From Lachnospiraceae bacterium (lineage in GTDB: Bacteria > Bacillota_A > Clostridia > Lachnospirales > Lachnospiraceae): DNA of 9,911 bases. Below, one piece after another: positions 1 to 5,685 of this stretch. Numbering within the stretch: the first letter of the stretch is position 1; every line of letters begins with the position of its first letter. Both the position numbers and the translations under genes were made by a program. The stretch covers positions 1 through 9,911 of the forward strand of contig JAILDD010000037.1 of assembly GCA_024689605.1 (NCBI GenBank). Reading direction: 5' to 3'. Below the pieces are notes generated by a model. It worked only from the letters and a program-made list of their open reading frames with translations, did not search any database and was not told the DNA's origin.

Positions 1-117
1 GTATCCAAGATGGCAGACGCTGTTATAGAGGGCAGACAGGGTGAGGAGATGATCACCCCTGAGGAGGCTGAGAGCGCAGCTGCAGAGGCTGAGCAGGCTG
101 AAGCAGGAGAGGTTTAA
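1..117 (+). CDS. rpsB: 30S ribosomal protein S2, C-terminal end (partial)
   Basis: This is the last 38 codons of an open frame that runs in from the left edge and stops at TAA 115-117. S2 is a protein of the small ribosomal subunit that helps bring S1 and mRNA to the 30S platform. The visible start, SKMADAVIEGRQG, resembles the C-terminal helix of bacterial S2. After it comes an acidic, alanine-rich tail (EEAESAAAEAEQAEAGEV), a type of end often seen on S2 in Firmicutes. The assignment rests on this short stretch plus the tsf gene directly downstream, since rpsB-tsf is one of the most conserved gene pairs in bacteria. The start and the main fold lie outside the window. Confidence 0.9.
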   Translation, partial: VSKMADAVIEGRQGEEMITPEEAESAAAEAEQAEAGEV

Positions 118-144
118 TTCTCTAAGTTAAAACATGACTAAACC

Positions 145-176
145 GATATGCCGCTTGTTTTCAGGCGGCATATTTT
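145..176 (+). terminator. Hairpin between rpsB and tsf, possible terminator or attenuator
   Basis: ATATGCCGC at 146-154 pairs perfectly with GCGGCATAT at 165-173. The stem can extend inward (TTG with CAG, including one G-U pair) to a four-T loop, giving about 12 pairs. It is followed by only TTTT (173-176), so the U-tract is short. It sits 28 bases after the rpsB stop and 72 bases before the tsf start. Partial termination that lets tsf be read at a lower level than rpsB is the likely role. RNA processing or stabilisation is an alternative. Confidence 0.6.
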
Positions 177-247
177 AGAAAGAAAGAAAAACGTACCGAG
201 AGTAGTATAGAAAATAACAATAAACGTAGAAAAGAAAGGAAAAAGAA

Positions 248-1354
248 ATGGCAATTACATCAGCACAGGTTAAAGAATTAAGAGAAGCATCCGGCGCAGG
301 CATGATGGAGTGTAAGAAGGCTCTTACAGAAGCTGACGGAAATATGGATGCAGCTATAGAGATACTTAAGAAGAGCGGTGCTATGAAGGCTGCCAAGAAG
401 GCAAGCCGTATAGCAGCTGAAGGTCTCTGCGATGTTGCAAAGGCAGAAGACGGCAAGACTGCAGCAGTAGTTGAGGTTAACTCTGAAACTGACTTCGTTG
501 CAAAGAACGAGAAGTTCAAGGCTTTTGTTGGCCGTGTTGCAGCACAGGCTCTTAAGAGCAACGCTGCTGATCTTGAAGGATTCATGGCTGAGAACTGGAT
601 CGATGATGAGTCCAAGACAGTTAAGGCTGAGCTTGAGGAGATGGTTCTTACCATAGGTGAGAAGCTTGATATCCGCAGATTCAAGAAGGTTGTAAGTGCT
701 GACGGTCTTGTAGAGAGCTATATCCATGGAGGCGGAAAGATCGCAGTTATCGTAGAGGCTGCAGGTGAGGACAAGCCTGAGATCCGCGAGGCAATGAAGA
801 ACATCGCAATGCAGGTAGCAGCTATGAATCCCCAGTATGTAAAGAGGGATGACATCTCTGCTGACGAGCTTGCAAAGATGAGAGAAATCGTTGTAGACAG
901 CTCCATAAATGATCCTGCAACACTTCCCAAGCCTATCCTTCAGAAGCTTATCGACAAGGCTATCGCTGAGAAGAAGTGGAGCGATGAGGACATCGCAATT
1001 TACGAAGAGAAGAAGAGCAACATGAACTATCTCTTCAACTTCCTTTCAAAGGCTGCTGCTCCTGCTCTTGCTGAGCTCGGTATGGCTGAGAAGGAAGCAT
1101 ATCTTAATGACAAGATCTTCACAGGTCTTGTTGAGGGCCGTGTTTCAAAGCAGATCAAGGACGTATGCCTCTTCGAGCAGGTATATGTAAAGGCAGAGGA
1201 CGGCAAGCAGACTGTTGCAAAGTATGTTGACCAGGTTGCTAAGGAGAATGGCGGAAACTTCGCTGTTAAGTCTGTTGTACGTTTCGAGACCGGTGAAGGT
1301 ATCGAGAAGAAGGAAGAGAACTTCGCTGAGGAAGTTGCAAAGCAGATGCAGTAA
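248..1354 (+). CDS. tsf: Translation elongation factor Ts (EF-Ts)
   Basis: EF-Ts is the cytoplasmic guanine-nucleotide exchange factor that releases GDP from EF-Tu. The N-terminal UBA-like domain is clear at residues 4-40 (LREASGAGMMECKKAL). The exchange motif TDFVA is at 81-85; D82 and F83 match the E. coli residues that disturb the EF-Tu magnesium and switch region. The core continues with IAMQVAAMNPQYV at 186-198 and ends with RFETGEGIEKK and FAEEVAKQ. At 368 residues it is clearly longer than the 283-residue E. coli protein. Most of the extra length lies at about residues 214-292, between the second core subdomain and the GRVSKQIKDVCLFEQ segment, in the coiled-coil region. The start at ATG 248 is set by AAAGGA at 235-240, seven bases upstream. 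Codon use is strongly biased (for example AAG for Lys), as expected for a highly expressed gene. Confidence 0.97.
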   Translation: MAITSAQVKELREASGAGMMECKKALTEADGNMDAAIEILKKSGAMKAAKKASRIAAEGLCDVAKAEDGKTAAVVEVNSETDFVAKNEKFKAFVGRVAAQALKSNAADLEGFMAENWIDDESKTVKAELEEMVLTIGEKLDIRRFKKVVSADGLVESYIHGGGKIAVIVEAAGEDKPEIREAMKNIAMQVAAMNPQYVKRDDISADELAKMREIVVDSSINDPATLPKPILQKLIDKAIAEKKWSDEDIAIYEEKKSNMNYLFNFLSKAAAPALAELGMAEKEAYLNDKIFTGLVEGRVSKQIKDVCLFEQVYVKAEDGKQTVAKYVDQVAKENGGNFAVKSVVRFETGEGIEKKEENFAEEVAKQMQ

Positions 1355-1385
1355 TCTGCCGGCAGAAATTTTTATAAAGCCAATG

Positions 1386-1418
1386 AAAACCGTCGGGATC
1401 CTCCCGGCGGTTTTTTTT
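1386..1418 (+). terminator. Strong intrinsic terminator after tsf
   Basis: The arms AAAACCGTCGGGA (1386-1398) and TCCCGGCGGTTTT (1402-1414) form a 13-pair stem with one G-U pair and a three-base loop. Eight consecutive Ts (1411-1418) follow the GC-rich part. It begins 31 bases after the tsf stop and closes the rpsB-tsf unit. Confidence 0.92.
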
Positions 1419-1444
1419 ACGGCACTATATAAAGTGCCGTTTTT
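1419..1444 (+). terminator. Second, back-to-back terminator hairpin
   Basis: ACGGCACT (1419-1426) pairs with AGTGCCGT (1433-1440) around a six-base A/T loop, and TTTTT (1440-1444) follows. It starts directly at the end of the first terminator's T-tract, so the two form a tandem terminator. On the minus strand the eight-A run upstream of the stem would read as Ts, so the hairpin might also act in reverse. Confidence 0.75.
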
Positions 1445-1494
1445 AACAGTAAAATACAACAGTTTGAGGTTAACTTTTTAGATATTACGTAATC

Positions 1495-1523
1495 TTGACA
1501 GTACTGTTTTTTAAGCGCAAAAT
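1495..1523 (+). promoter_or_regulatory. Sigma-A-like promoter for the deacetylase gene
   Basis: A perfect -35 box TTGACA (1495-1500) is followed by a 17-base spacer and the -10-like hexamer CAAAAT (1518-1523, four of six consensus bases). It lies just after the tandem terminator and 31 bases before the chosen start codon. Two 10-base perfect palindromes touch it: ATTACGTAAT (1484-1493), just upstream of the -35, and ACAGTACTGT (1498-1507), which overlaps the -35. These could be operator sites. Confidence 0.65.
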
Positions 1524-1538
1524 AGCACTTGCACCTTT

Positions 1539-1546
1539 GGGAGGAG
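1539..1546 (+). promoter_or_regulatory. Ribosome binding site that fixes the deacetylase start
   Basis: GGGAGGAG lies eight bases before ATG 1555. It supports that start over the in-frame TTG at 1495, which overlaps the promoter's -35 box and so would lie upstream of the expected transcript start. Confidence 0.85.
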
Positions 1547-1554
1547 CTTATTTT

Positions 1555-2580
1555 ATGCGGTCTGAAAACAGTATTTCAGAAAAAAATAATACCGAATCCA
1601 TAAAGCACAGAAAGCGCGTTAAGAGGCTTAAAATTGCGATAGTTGCCTTCGCTTTTATTCTCGTGCTTATGCCTACGATTCTTTCCCTGGTTGCTCTTAT
1701 GCAGATAAGGACCATAGACAGGAGACTGGGGGAAACCCAGGATATCCTTGTGGAGATATCCAACAGGCTTCCGGAGTACCCTTATGGCCAGAATGCGGAT
1801 ATAGGTGAGTTGGCTGAAGCAGTCAATAATGCTGCATCTGATGAAGACGAGCAGATGATGGAAGCTCTTCGCAACAGCGTGAAGGATGTCTATCCTGTAG
1901 AGAGACTGGCAGAGGGTGAAGATGCGGATGCGGTTTTAGCTGATGAACAGACTGAGGAGATCAGGAAGGTTTACCTTACTTTTGATGACGGTCCCAGCAT
2001 ATATACTGACGATATCCTGGATATACTTGATGAGTATGATGTAAAGGCTACTTTCTTTGTTAATTACCATGAAGGCATGGATGAGTCATACCGCCGGATA
2101 GTTACGGACGGACATACTCTGGGCATGCATTCATATTCCCATATTTTTTCGGATGTATATGCGGACCTGGATTCTTTTGCAGAGGACTATAACATGCTGC
2201 ACTCATACCTTTATAATGTTACCGGTGTGGACTGCAGGTTTTACCGTTTCCCCGGCGGAAGCAGCAATACCGTCAGCAAGATGGATATCAGAGACTGCAT
2301 AAGCTATCTGGAAGCAAAGGATATATCTTATTTTGACTGGAATGTTTCCGGCAGGGATGCAGAGGGCGGATATCATAGCGCATCAACAATAACGAATAAT
2401 GTTATAAGCCAGATAAACGCATCAAGCAGCGATACGATAGTCGTGCTGCTCCATGATGCATCTGATAAGCGGTCTACAGTAGAAGCACTGCCTTTTATAA
2501 TAGAGTCAATCCAGGCAATGGACAATGTGGAGCTGTTACCTATAACAGAAAGCACTGTTCCGGTCAGGCACGTTGATTAA
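1555..2580 (+). CDS. Membrane-anchored polysaccharide deacetylase (CE4 / NodB family)
   Basis: The product is 341 residues. It has a basic N-terminal tail (KHRKRVKRLK, 17-26), one membrane helix (about 27-49), an acidic linker (50-138) and a NodB domain (about 139-330). Positive-inside charge suggests the enzyme domain faces outward. All five CE4 motifs are intact: TFDDG at 142-146 (D144 the likely base, D145 a metal ligand), HSYSH at 192-196 (two metal-binding histidines), RFPGG at 231-235, DWN at 261-263 and LLHD at 298-301 (H300 the likely acid). CE4 enzymes remove N-acetyl groups from peptidoglycan sugars or other polysaccharides, and PgdA-type members confer lysozyme resistance. The exact substrate cannot be read here; peptidoglycan is inferred from the membrane anchor and the envelope genes nearby. 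It has its own promoter behind the tsf terminators, so it is probably regulated apart from rpsB-tsf. Confidence 0.93.
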   Translation: MRSENSISEKNNTESIKHRKRVKRLKIAIVAFAFILVLMPTILSLVALMQIRTIDRRLGETQDILVEISNRLPEYPYGQNADIGELAEAVNNAASDEDEQMMEALRNSVKDVYPVERLAEGEDADAVLADEQTEEIRKVYLTFDDGPSIYTDDILDILDEYDVKATFFVNYHEGMDESYRRIVTDGHTLGMHSYSHIFSDVYADLDSFAEDYNMLHSYLYNVTGVDCRFYRFPGGSSNTVSKMDIRDCISYLEAKDISYFDWNVSGRDAEGGYHSASTITNNVISQINASSSDTIVVLLHDASDKRSTVEALPFIIESIQAMDNVELLPITESTVPVRHVD

Positions 2581-2681
2581 ACAATAACTGTTCAGGACCT
2601 GTCGGTTCTTCATTATAAGTTTCTTAGAGTTTTCATTTGGCCCTTCAGGCTTGTATTTTATTAGGAAAAATAAGTAATTTT

Positions 2682-2690
2682 TGATATAAT
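2682..2690 (+). promoter_or_regulatory. Extended -10 promoter upstream of the bactofilin gene
   Basis: TGATATAAT gives a consensus TATAAT (2685-2690) with the TGn extension. No good -35 box is seen at 16-18 bases spacing; the best hexamers match three of six bases, which is tolerable for an extended -10 promoter. A start near 2697 would give a short leader of about 30 bases. No convincing terminator separates this promoter from the deacetylase stop at 2580, so read-through from upstream is also possible. The downstream genes pyrH to cdsA could be driven from here. Confidence 0.7.
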
Positions 2691-2727
2691 ACTGTAATGC
2701 AATTAAAGAAATAAGAGGAGTTAGGTT

Positions 2728-4380
2728 ATGGGTTTTTTTCAAAGTCTTAAACAGGATCTTTCTGAAGCAGTGGGTGAGCTCATTGGTGAGGAGGATGCAC
2801 TGGAAGGCGTAGAGAATGAGGAAGGAGCAGCATCGGAAATTGATGCTGTAGAAGCTGAAGAGCCTCAGGAGATTGAAGAGGAGCTGCAGGAGGAGATTGC
2901 CGAAGATGCTTCTGTTGAAGATACGGGATTCTCAGATGAAGCAAATACTGCAGAAGAGCTTAATGCTTTATTAAAGGATGTCATACAGCCTGCGGATGAA
3001 GCCGGACTTTCGGATGAACTGCCTGCAGAAGATACTGATGCAGAGACCCCGGCCGGTAATGTTGATGCAGAAGCGGCAGCTATGGCATTGTTTGACAGCC
3101 TGTCTGATGAAGAAGGGCTGTCTTTCGCAGATGACAGCAATGAAGTAGATCTGGCTGAAAAGCTGGCTGAGGAGGCATATAAAGCCGAACTGCTGGCCGA
3201 AGAAACCGACGTGCAGGAAACAGCTGATGCGGATATGGATGCAGAAGAGGCTATTGCTTCTCTGGATGACATTGATATAAACAAGATGCTTGAGAATATT
3301 CAGGGCGAGCTGAATGCTGTTCAGGAAGAAAGTTTTCAGGCTGACGGCCCGGCTGATGATGCAGCGGATATTGTGGCAGAGGCAGAGCCTGCTGTCGAGG
3401 ACGTCTCAGAGGAAGCTGCTGATGTCGCAGCTGCTTTGGATAGCGATGAAATTTCACCGGAGCCTCAGGCAGAAGATGAAATGATGGATGGCCAGATGTC
3501 CTTAGAAGAGATGATGGCTATGGCTGAGTCTCTTACCAAGGAAAGCTTTGCGGCAGAAGAACTTGCCGCTGTCGAAGAACCTGCCGCTGAAGAAGTGGTC
3601 AGTGAAACAGCTGCTGAGTCTGTTGCAGATGTCGCTGAGACGGCTGCAGTACAGGATGTTGAAGAAACAGCTGCTGAATCCGAAGCAGCCATGGAACCCG
3701 TGGCCGCTGAGATAGTACCTGATGCGGCAGTGGCAGATGTACCTGCAGAGACTGCTGCAGAAGAGCTTATTGCTGAGGCTTCACTTGAACCGCAGAATAA
3801 AGAATCTGAAGCAGAACCGGCAAAGGAAAAGAAGGCAAAAAAGACAAGCAGAAAGAAAAAAGCGAAGGCTGATGTTTCAGCTGCCATAGGGGCCGAGGAG
3901 CTTGCGGGCCGGGTATTTTCCGATGAGACGGCACATCTTTCCGACGGCATGATGATCCGGGGAAATATTATTTCAGACGGCAATATGGAAGTAGCCGGAG
4001 AGATAGACGGAAATATAGACATCCTGGGCAAGCTGAATGTTTCAGGAACCATAAACGGCAATACCAAGGCCGGAGAACTTTATGCAGAAGGGGCTGAGAT
4101 TAACGGCAATATCGAATGCAGCGGAAGCGTAAAGGTAGGTCAGGGGGCAGTTATCATAGGTGATGTGGCAGGTACCTCTGCAGTTATAGCCGGAGCAGTC
4201 AAGGGCAATATAGACGTCCACGGACCCGTGATACTTGCTGATTCTGCAATAGTAATGGGCGATATCCGTTCCGCATCAGTGCAGATCAGCAACGGTGCGG
4301 CAGTAGAGGGCATGTGCTCGCAGATTTATGCAGAGGTCAGCCCGAAGAATTTCTTCAAGGATTTAAGGAAAGCAAAATAA
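2728..4380 (+). CDS. Bactofilin (polymer-forming cytoskeletal protein) with long acidic N-terminal region
   Basis: The product is 550 residues. Residues 1-19 (MGFFQSLKQDLSEAVGELI) look like a short amphipathic segment that could bind membrane or a partner. Residues 21-365 are dominated by Glu, Asp and Ala, with almost no aromatic or basic residues, and look intrinsically disordered. A basic run follows at 366-380 (KEKKAKKTSRKKKAK). The bactofilin domain spans about 402-535, with repeated short beta-strand units ending in Gly-Asn or Gly-Asp (IRGNI, IDGNIDI, INGNTK, INGNIE, IIGDV, VKGNIDV, VMGDI), as expected of its right-handed beta-helix. A basic tail ends in FFKDLRKAK. Bactofilins polymerise into nucleotide-free filaments at the inner membrane and often position wall enzymes. 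Most family members are about 100-250 residues, so the arm is exceptional. The start is set by GAGGAG at 2715-2720, seven bases before the ATG. It lies downstream of a wall deacetylase and 45 bases before pyrH. Confidence 0.88.
   Translation: MGFFQSLKQDLSEAVGELIGEEDALEGVENEEGAASEIDAVEAEEPQEIEEELQEEIAEDASVEDTGFSDEANTAEELNALLKDVIQPADEAGLSDELPAEDTDAETPAGNVDAEAAAMALFDSLSDEEGLSFADDSNEVDLAEKLAEEAYKAELLAEETDVQETADADMDAEEAIASLDDIDINKMLENIQGELNAVQEESFQADGPADDAADIVAEAEPAVEDVSEEAADVAAALDSDEISPEPQAEDEMMDGQMSLEEMMAMAESLTKESFAAEELAAVEEPAAEEVVSETAAESVADVAETAAVQDVEETAAESEAAMEPVAAEIVPDAAVADVPAETAAEELIAEASLEPQNKESEAEPAKEKKAKKTSRKKKAKADVSAAIGAEELAGRVFSDETAHLSDGMMIRGNIISDGNMEVAGEIDGNIDILGKLNVSGTINGNTKAGELYAEGAEINGNIECSGSVKVGQGAVIIGDVAGTSAVIAGAVKGNIDVHGPVILADSAIVMGDIRSASVQISNGAAVEGMCSQIYAEVSPKNFFKDLRKAK
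3604..3680 (+). repeat. Imperfect direct repeat, 60-base period, in the bactofilin arm
   Basis: GAAACAGCTGCTGAGTC at 3604-3620 recurs at 3664-3680 with one change (16 of 17 bases). The offset is exactly 60 bases (20 codons), and both copies encode ETAAES. The protein between and after them repeats related AET and EETAAE patterns. This suggests that the acidic region grew, at least in part, by in-frame duplication. Confidence 0.6.
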
Positions 4381-4415
4381 CGTGGCCGGAACAGCTGCAC
4401 AGAATAATCATACAT

Positions 4416-4420
4416 GGGGG
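4416..4420 (+). promoter_or_regulatory. Ribosome binding site that fixes the pyrH start
   Basis: GGGGG lies five bases before ATG 4426. The in-frame ATG at 4414 overlaps this run and has no Shine-Dalgarno sequence of its own, so 4426 is preferred. Confidence 0.65.
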
Positions 4421-4425
4421 TAAAA

Positions 4426-5115
4426 ATGTCAAGAATACTCTTAAAACTAAGCGGTGAAGCACTTTCAGAAAATCATAATTATAATGATGAAGTGATCCTG
4501 GGGATAGCAGATCAGGTAAAATCCCTTCTGGATAAAGAATGCGAGATAGGCATTGTTATAGGCGGCGGCAATTACTGGCGCGGAAGGACAAGCGAAAATA
4601 TCGATAGGACCAAGGCTGACCAGATAGGCATGCTTGCAACTATTATGAACTGCATCTATGTTTCAGAAATGTTCAGGTCCCAGGGTATCGAGACCAGGGT
4701 GTTTACGCCTTTTCTCTGTTCTTCGTTTACAGAGCTTTTTTCAAAGGACGAGGCGGTGTCTTCCATGAAAGCCGGGAAGGTCTGCTTCTTTGCCGGCGGC
4801 ACGGGCCATCCTTATTTTTCAACAGATACGGGGGTTGTGCTCAGGGCTGTTGAGGTGGAGGCTGATGCAATATACCTGGCAAAGGCCATCGACGGCGTAT
4901 ACGACTCTGATCCTAAGAAAAATCCGGACGCAAAGAAGTATGATGAAATCTCAATAGATGAGGTCATTGCGGGAAATCTGCAGGTTGTGGATATGACGGC
5001 ATCCATTCTTGCAAGGGATAATAAAGTTCCTATGTTTGTATTTGACCTTACGGCTAAAAACAGTATAATAAATGCAGTAGCGGGTGAGTTCAGCGGAACT
5101 CGTATAACTGTATAA
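4426..5115 (+). CDS. pyrH: UMP kinase (uridylate kinase)
   Basis: This cytoplasmic enzyme phosphorylates UMP to UDP with ATP, the step leading to UTP, CTP and UDP-sugars for wall synthesis. From ATG 4426 the product is 229 residues, slightly below the usual 231-241. It shows the amino-acid-kinase fold signatures of bacterial PyrH: the N-terminal phosphate loop KLSGEAL, the GGGNYWRG nucleotide-binding loop, ADQIGMLATIMN, the FAGGTGHPYFSTDT loop near the UMP site, and IDGVYDSDPKKNPDAKKYD at the ATP site. The ATG at 4414 would add four residues (MGVK) but has no ribosome binding site. The gene follows the bactofilin gene by 45 bases and precedes frr by 16, without a terminator or a clear promoter. 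It is therefore probably transcribed with both. Bacterial PyrH is usually hexameric, activated by GTP and inhibited by UTP; that is family knowledge, not seen here. Confidence 0.97.
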   Translation: MSRILLKLSGEALSENHNYNDEVILGIADQVKSLLDKECEIGIVIGGGNYWRGRTSENIDRTKADQIGMLATIMNCIYVSEMFRSQGIETRVFTPFLCSSFTELFSKDEAVSSMKAGKVCFFAGGTGHPYFSTDTGVVLRAVEVEADAIYLAKAIDGVYDSDPKKNPDAKKYDEISIDEVIAGNLQVVDMTASILARDNKVPMFVFDLTAKNSIINAVAGEFSGTRITV

Positions 5116-5131
5116 AAAAGGGGTATAGCTT

Positions 5132-5683
5132 ATGGACAGCAGATTAAATGTATCAGATGAGAAAATGAAAAAAGCACTGGAGTTCCTTCAGTCGGATCTA
5201 TCATCAGTAAGGGCCGGCAGGGCAAATCCTCATGTGCTCGACAAAATCAAGGTTGATTATTACGGAACACCCACACCTTTGCAGCAGGTGGGAAACGTTA
5301 CTGTTCCCGAGCCTAGAATGCTTCAGATTGCGCCCTGGGACAAGTCAATGATAAAGGATATTGAGAAGGCTATAATGGCATCAGATCTTGGCATTACTCC
5401 TTCAAATGATGGAGCAGTCATCAGACTCGTATTTCCTGAGCTTACCGAGGAGAGACGTAAGGAACTGGCAAAGGATATAAAGAAAAAAGGTGAGGATGCA
5501 AAGGTTGCTGTCAGGAATATCCGCCGTGACGGCAATGATGCATTTAAGAAGCTTTCAAAGACTGAAGTTTCCGAGGATGAGATAAAGGATCTTACCGACG
5601 AGCTGCAGAAGATGACTGACAAGTATATCAAGGATATTGATGCCCTCGTTGATGAAAAGTCCAAGGAGATAATGAAAGTCTGA
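5132..5683 (+). CDS. frr: Ribosome recycling factor
   Basis: RRF works with EF-G to split the post-termination ribosome into subunits. The product is 183 residues, close to the standard 185, with no truncation. Visible family signatures are VRAGRANP (26-33), YYGTPTPL (43-50) and APWD (67-70), followed by GITPSNDGAVIRL (87-99) and PELTEERRKEL (102-112). KGEDAKVAVRNIRRD (119-133) follows, where R131/R132 correspond to the region of the essential arginine at position 132 in E. coli. The charged C-terminal half forms the long helical bundle arm. ATG 5132 is preceded at eight bases by AAGGGG (5118-5123). The TGA stop shares its A with the uppS start codon. The pyrH-frr pairing is widely conserved. 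Confidence 0.97.
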   Translation: MDSRLNVSDEKMKKALEFLQSDLSSVRAGRANPHVLDKIKVDYYGTPTPLQQVGNVTVPEPRMLQIAPWDKSMIKDIEKAIMASDLGITPSNDGAVIRLVFPELTEERRKELAKDIKKKGEDAKVAVRNIRRDGNDAFKKLSKTEVSEDEIKDLTDELQKMTDKYIKDIDALVDEKSKEIMKV

Positions 5684-5685
5684 TG
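5663..5685 (+). promoter_or_regulatory. Overlapping stop/start (TGATG) coupling frr to uppS
   Basis: TGA (5681-5683) and ATG (5683-5685) share one base. The nearest Shine-Dalgarno-like sequence, AAGGAG at 5663-5668, ends 14 bases before the ATG, which is farther than usual. Re-initiation by ribosomes finishing frr is the likely way uppS is translated. Confidence 0.7.

Noticed and set aside
1495..1554. Extended deacetylase start at TTG 1495, adding 20 residues
   Set aside because: The TTG is part of the -35 box and lies upstream of the expected transcript start. ATG 1555 has a strong ribosome binding site and gives a normal basic tail plus membrane anchor.
2581..2681. Possible terminator after the deacetylase gene
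   Set aside because: The best stem (AGGACC with GGTTCT, 2594-2607) is six pairs with a G-U and no T-tract after it. The region holds nothing else convincing except the downstream promoter.
3465..4067. 200-codon serine-rich open frame on the minus strand
   Set aside because: It is the reverse complement of the Glu/Ala-rich bactofilin arm. Repeated GCA and GAA codons read as Ser and Ala on the other strand, so it is a composition artefact.
4414..4425. Upstream in-frame ATG for pyrH
   Set aside because: It has no ribosome binding site and overlaps the G-run that serves the ATG at 4426.
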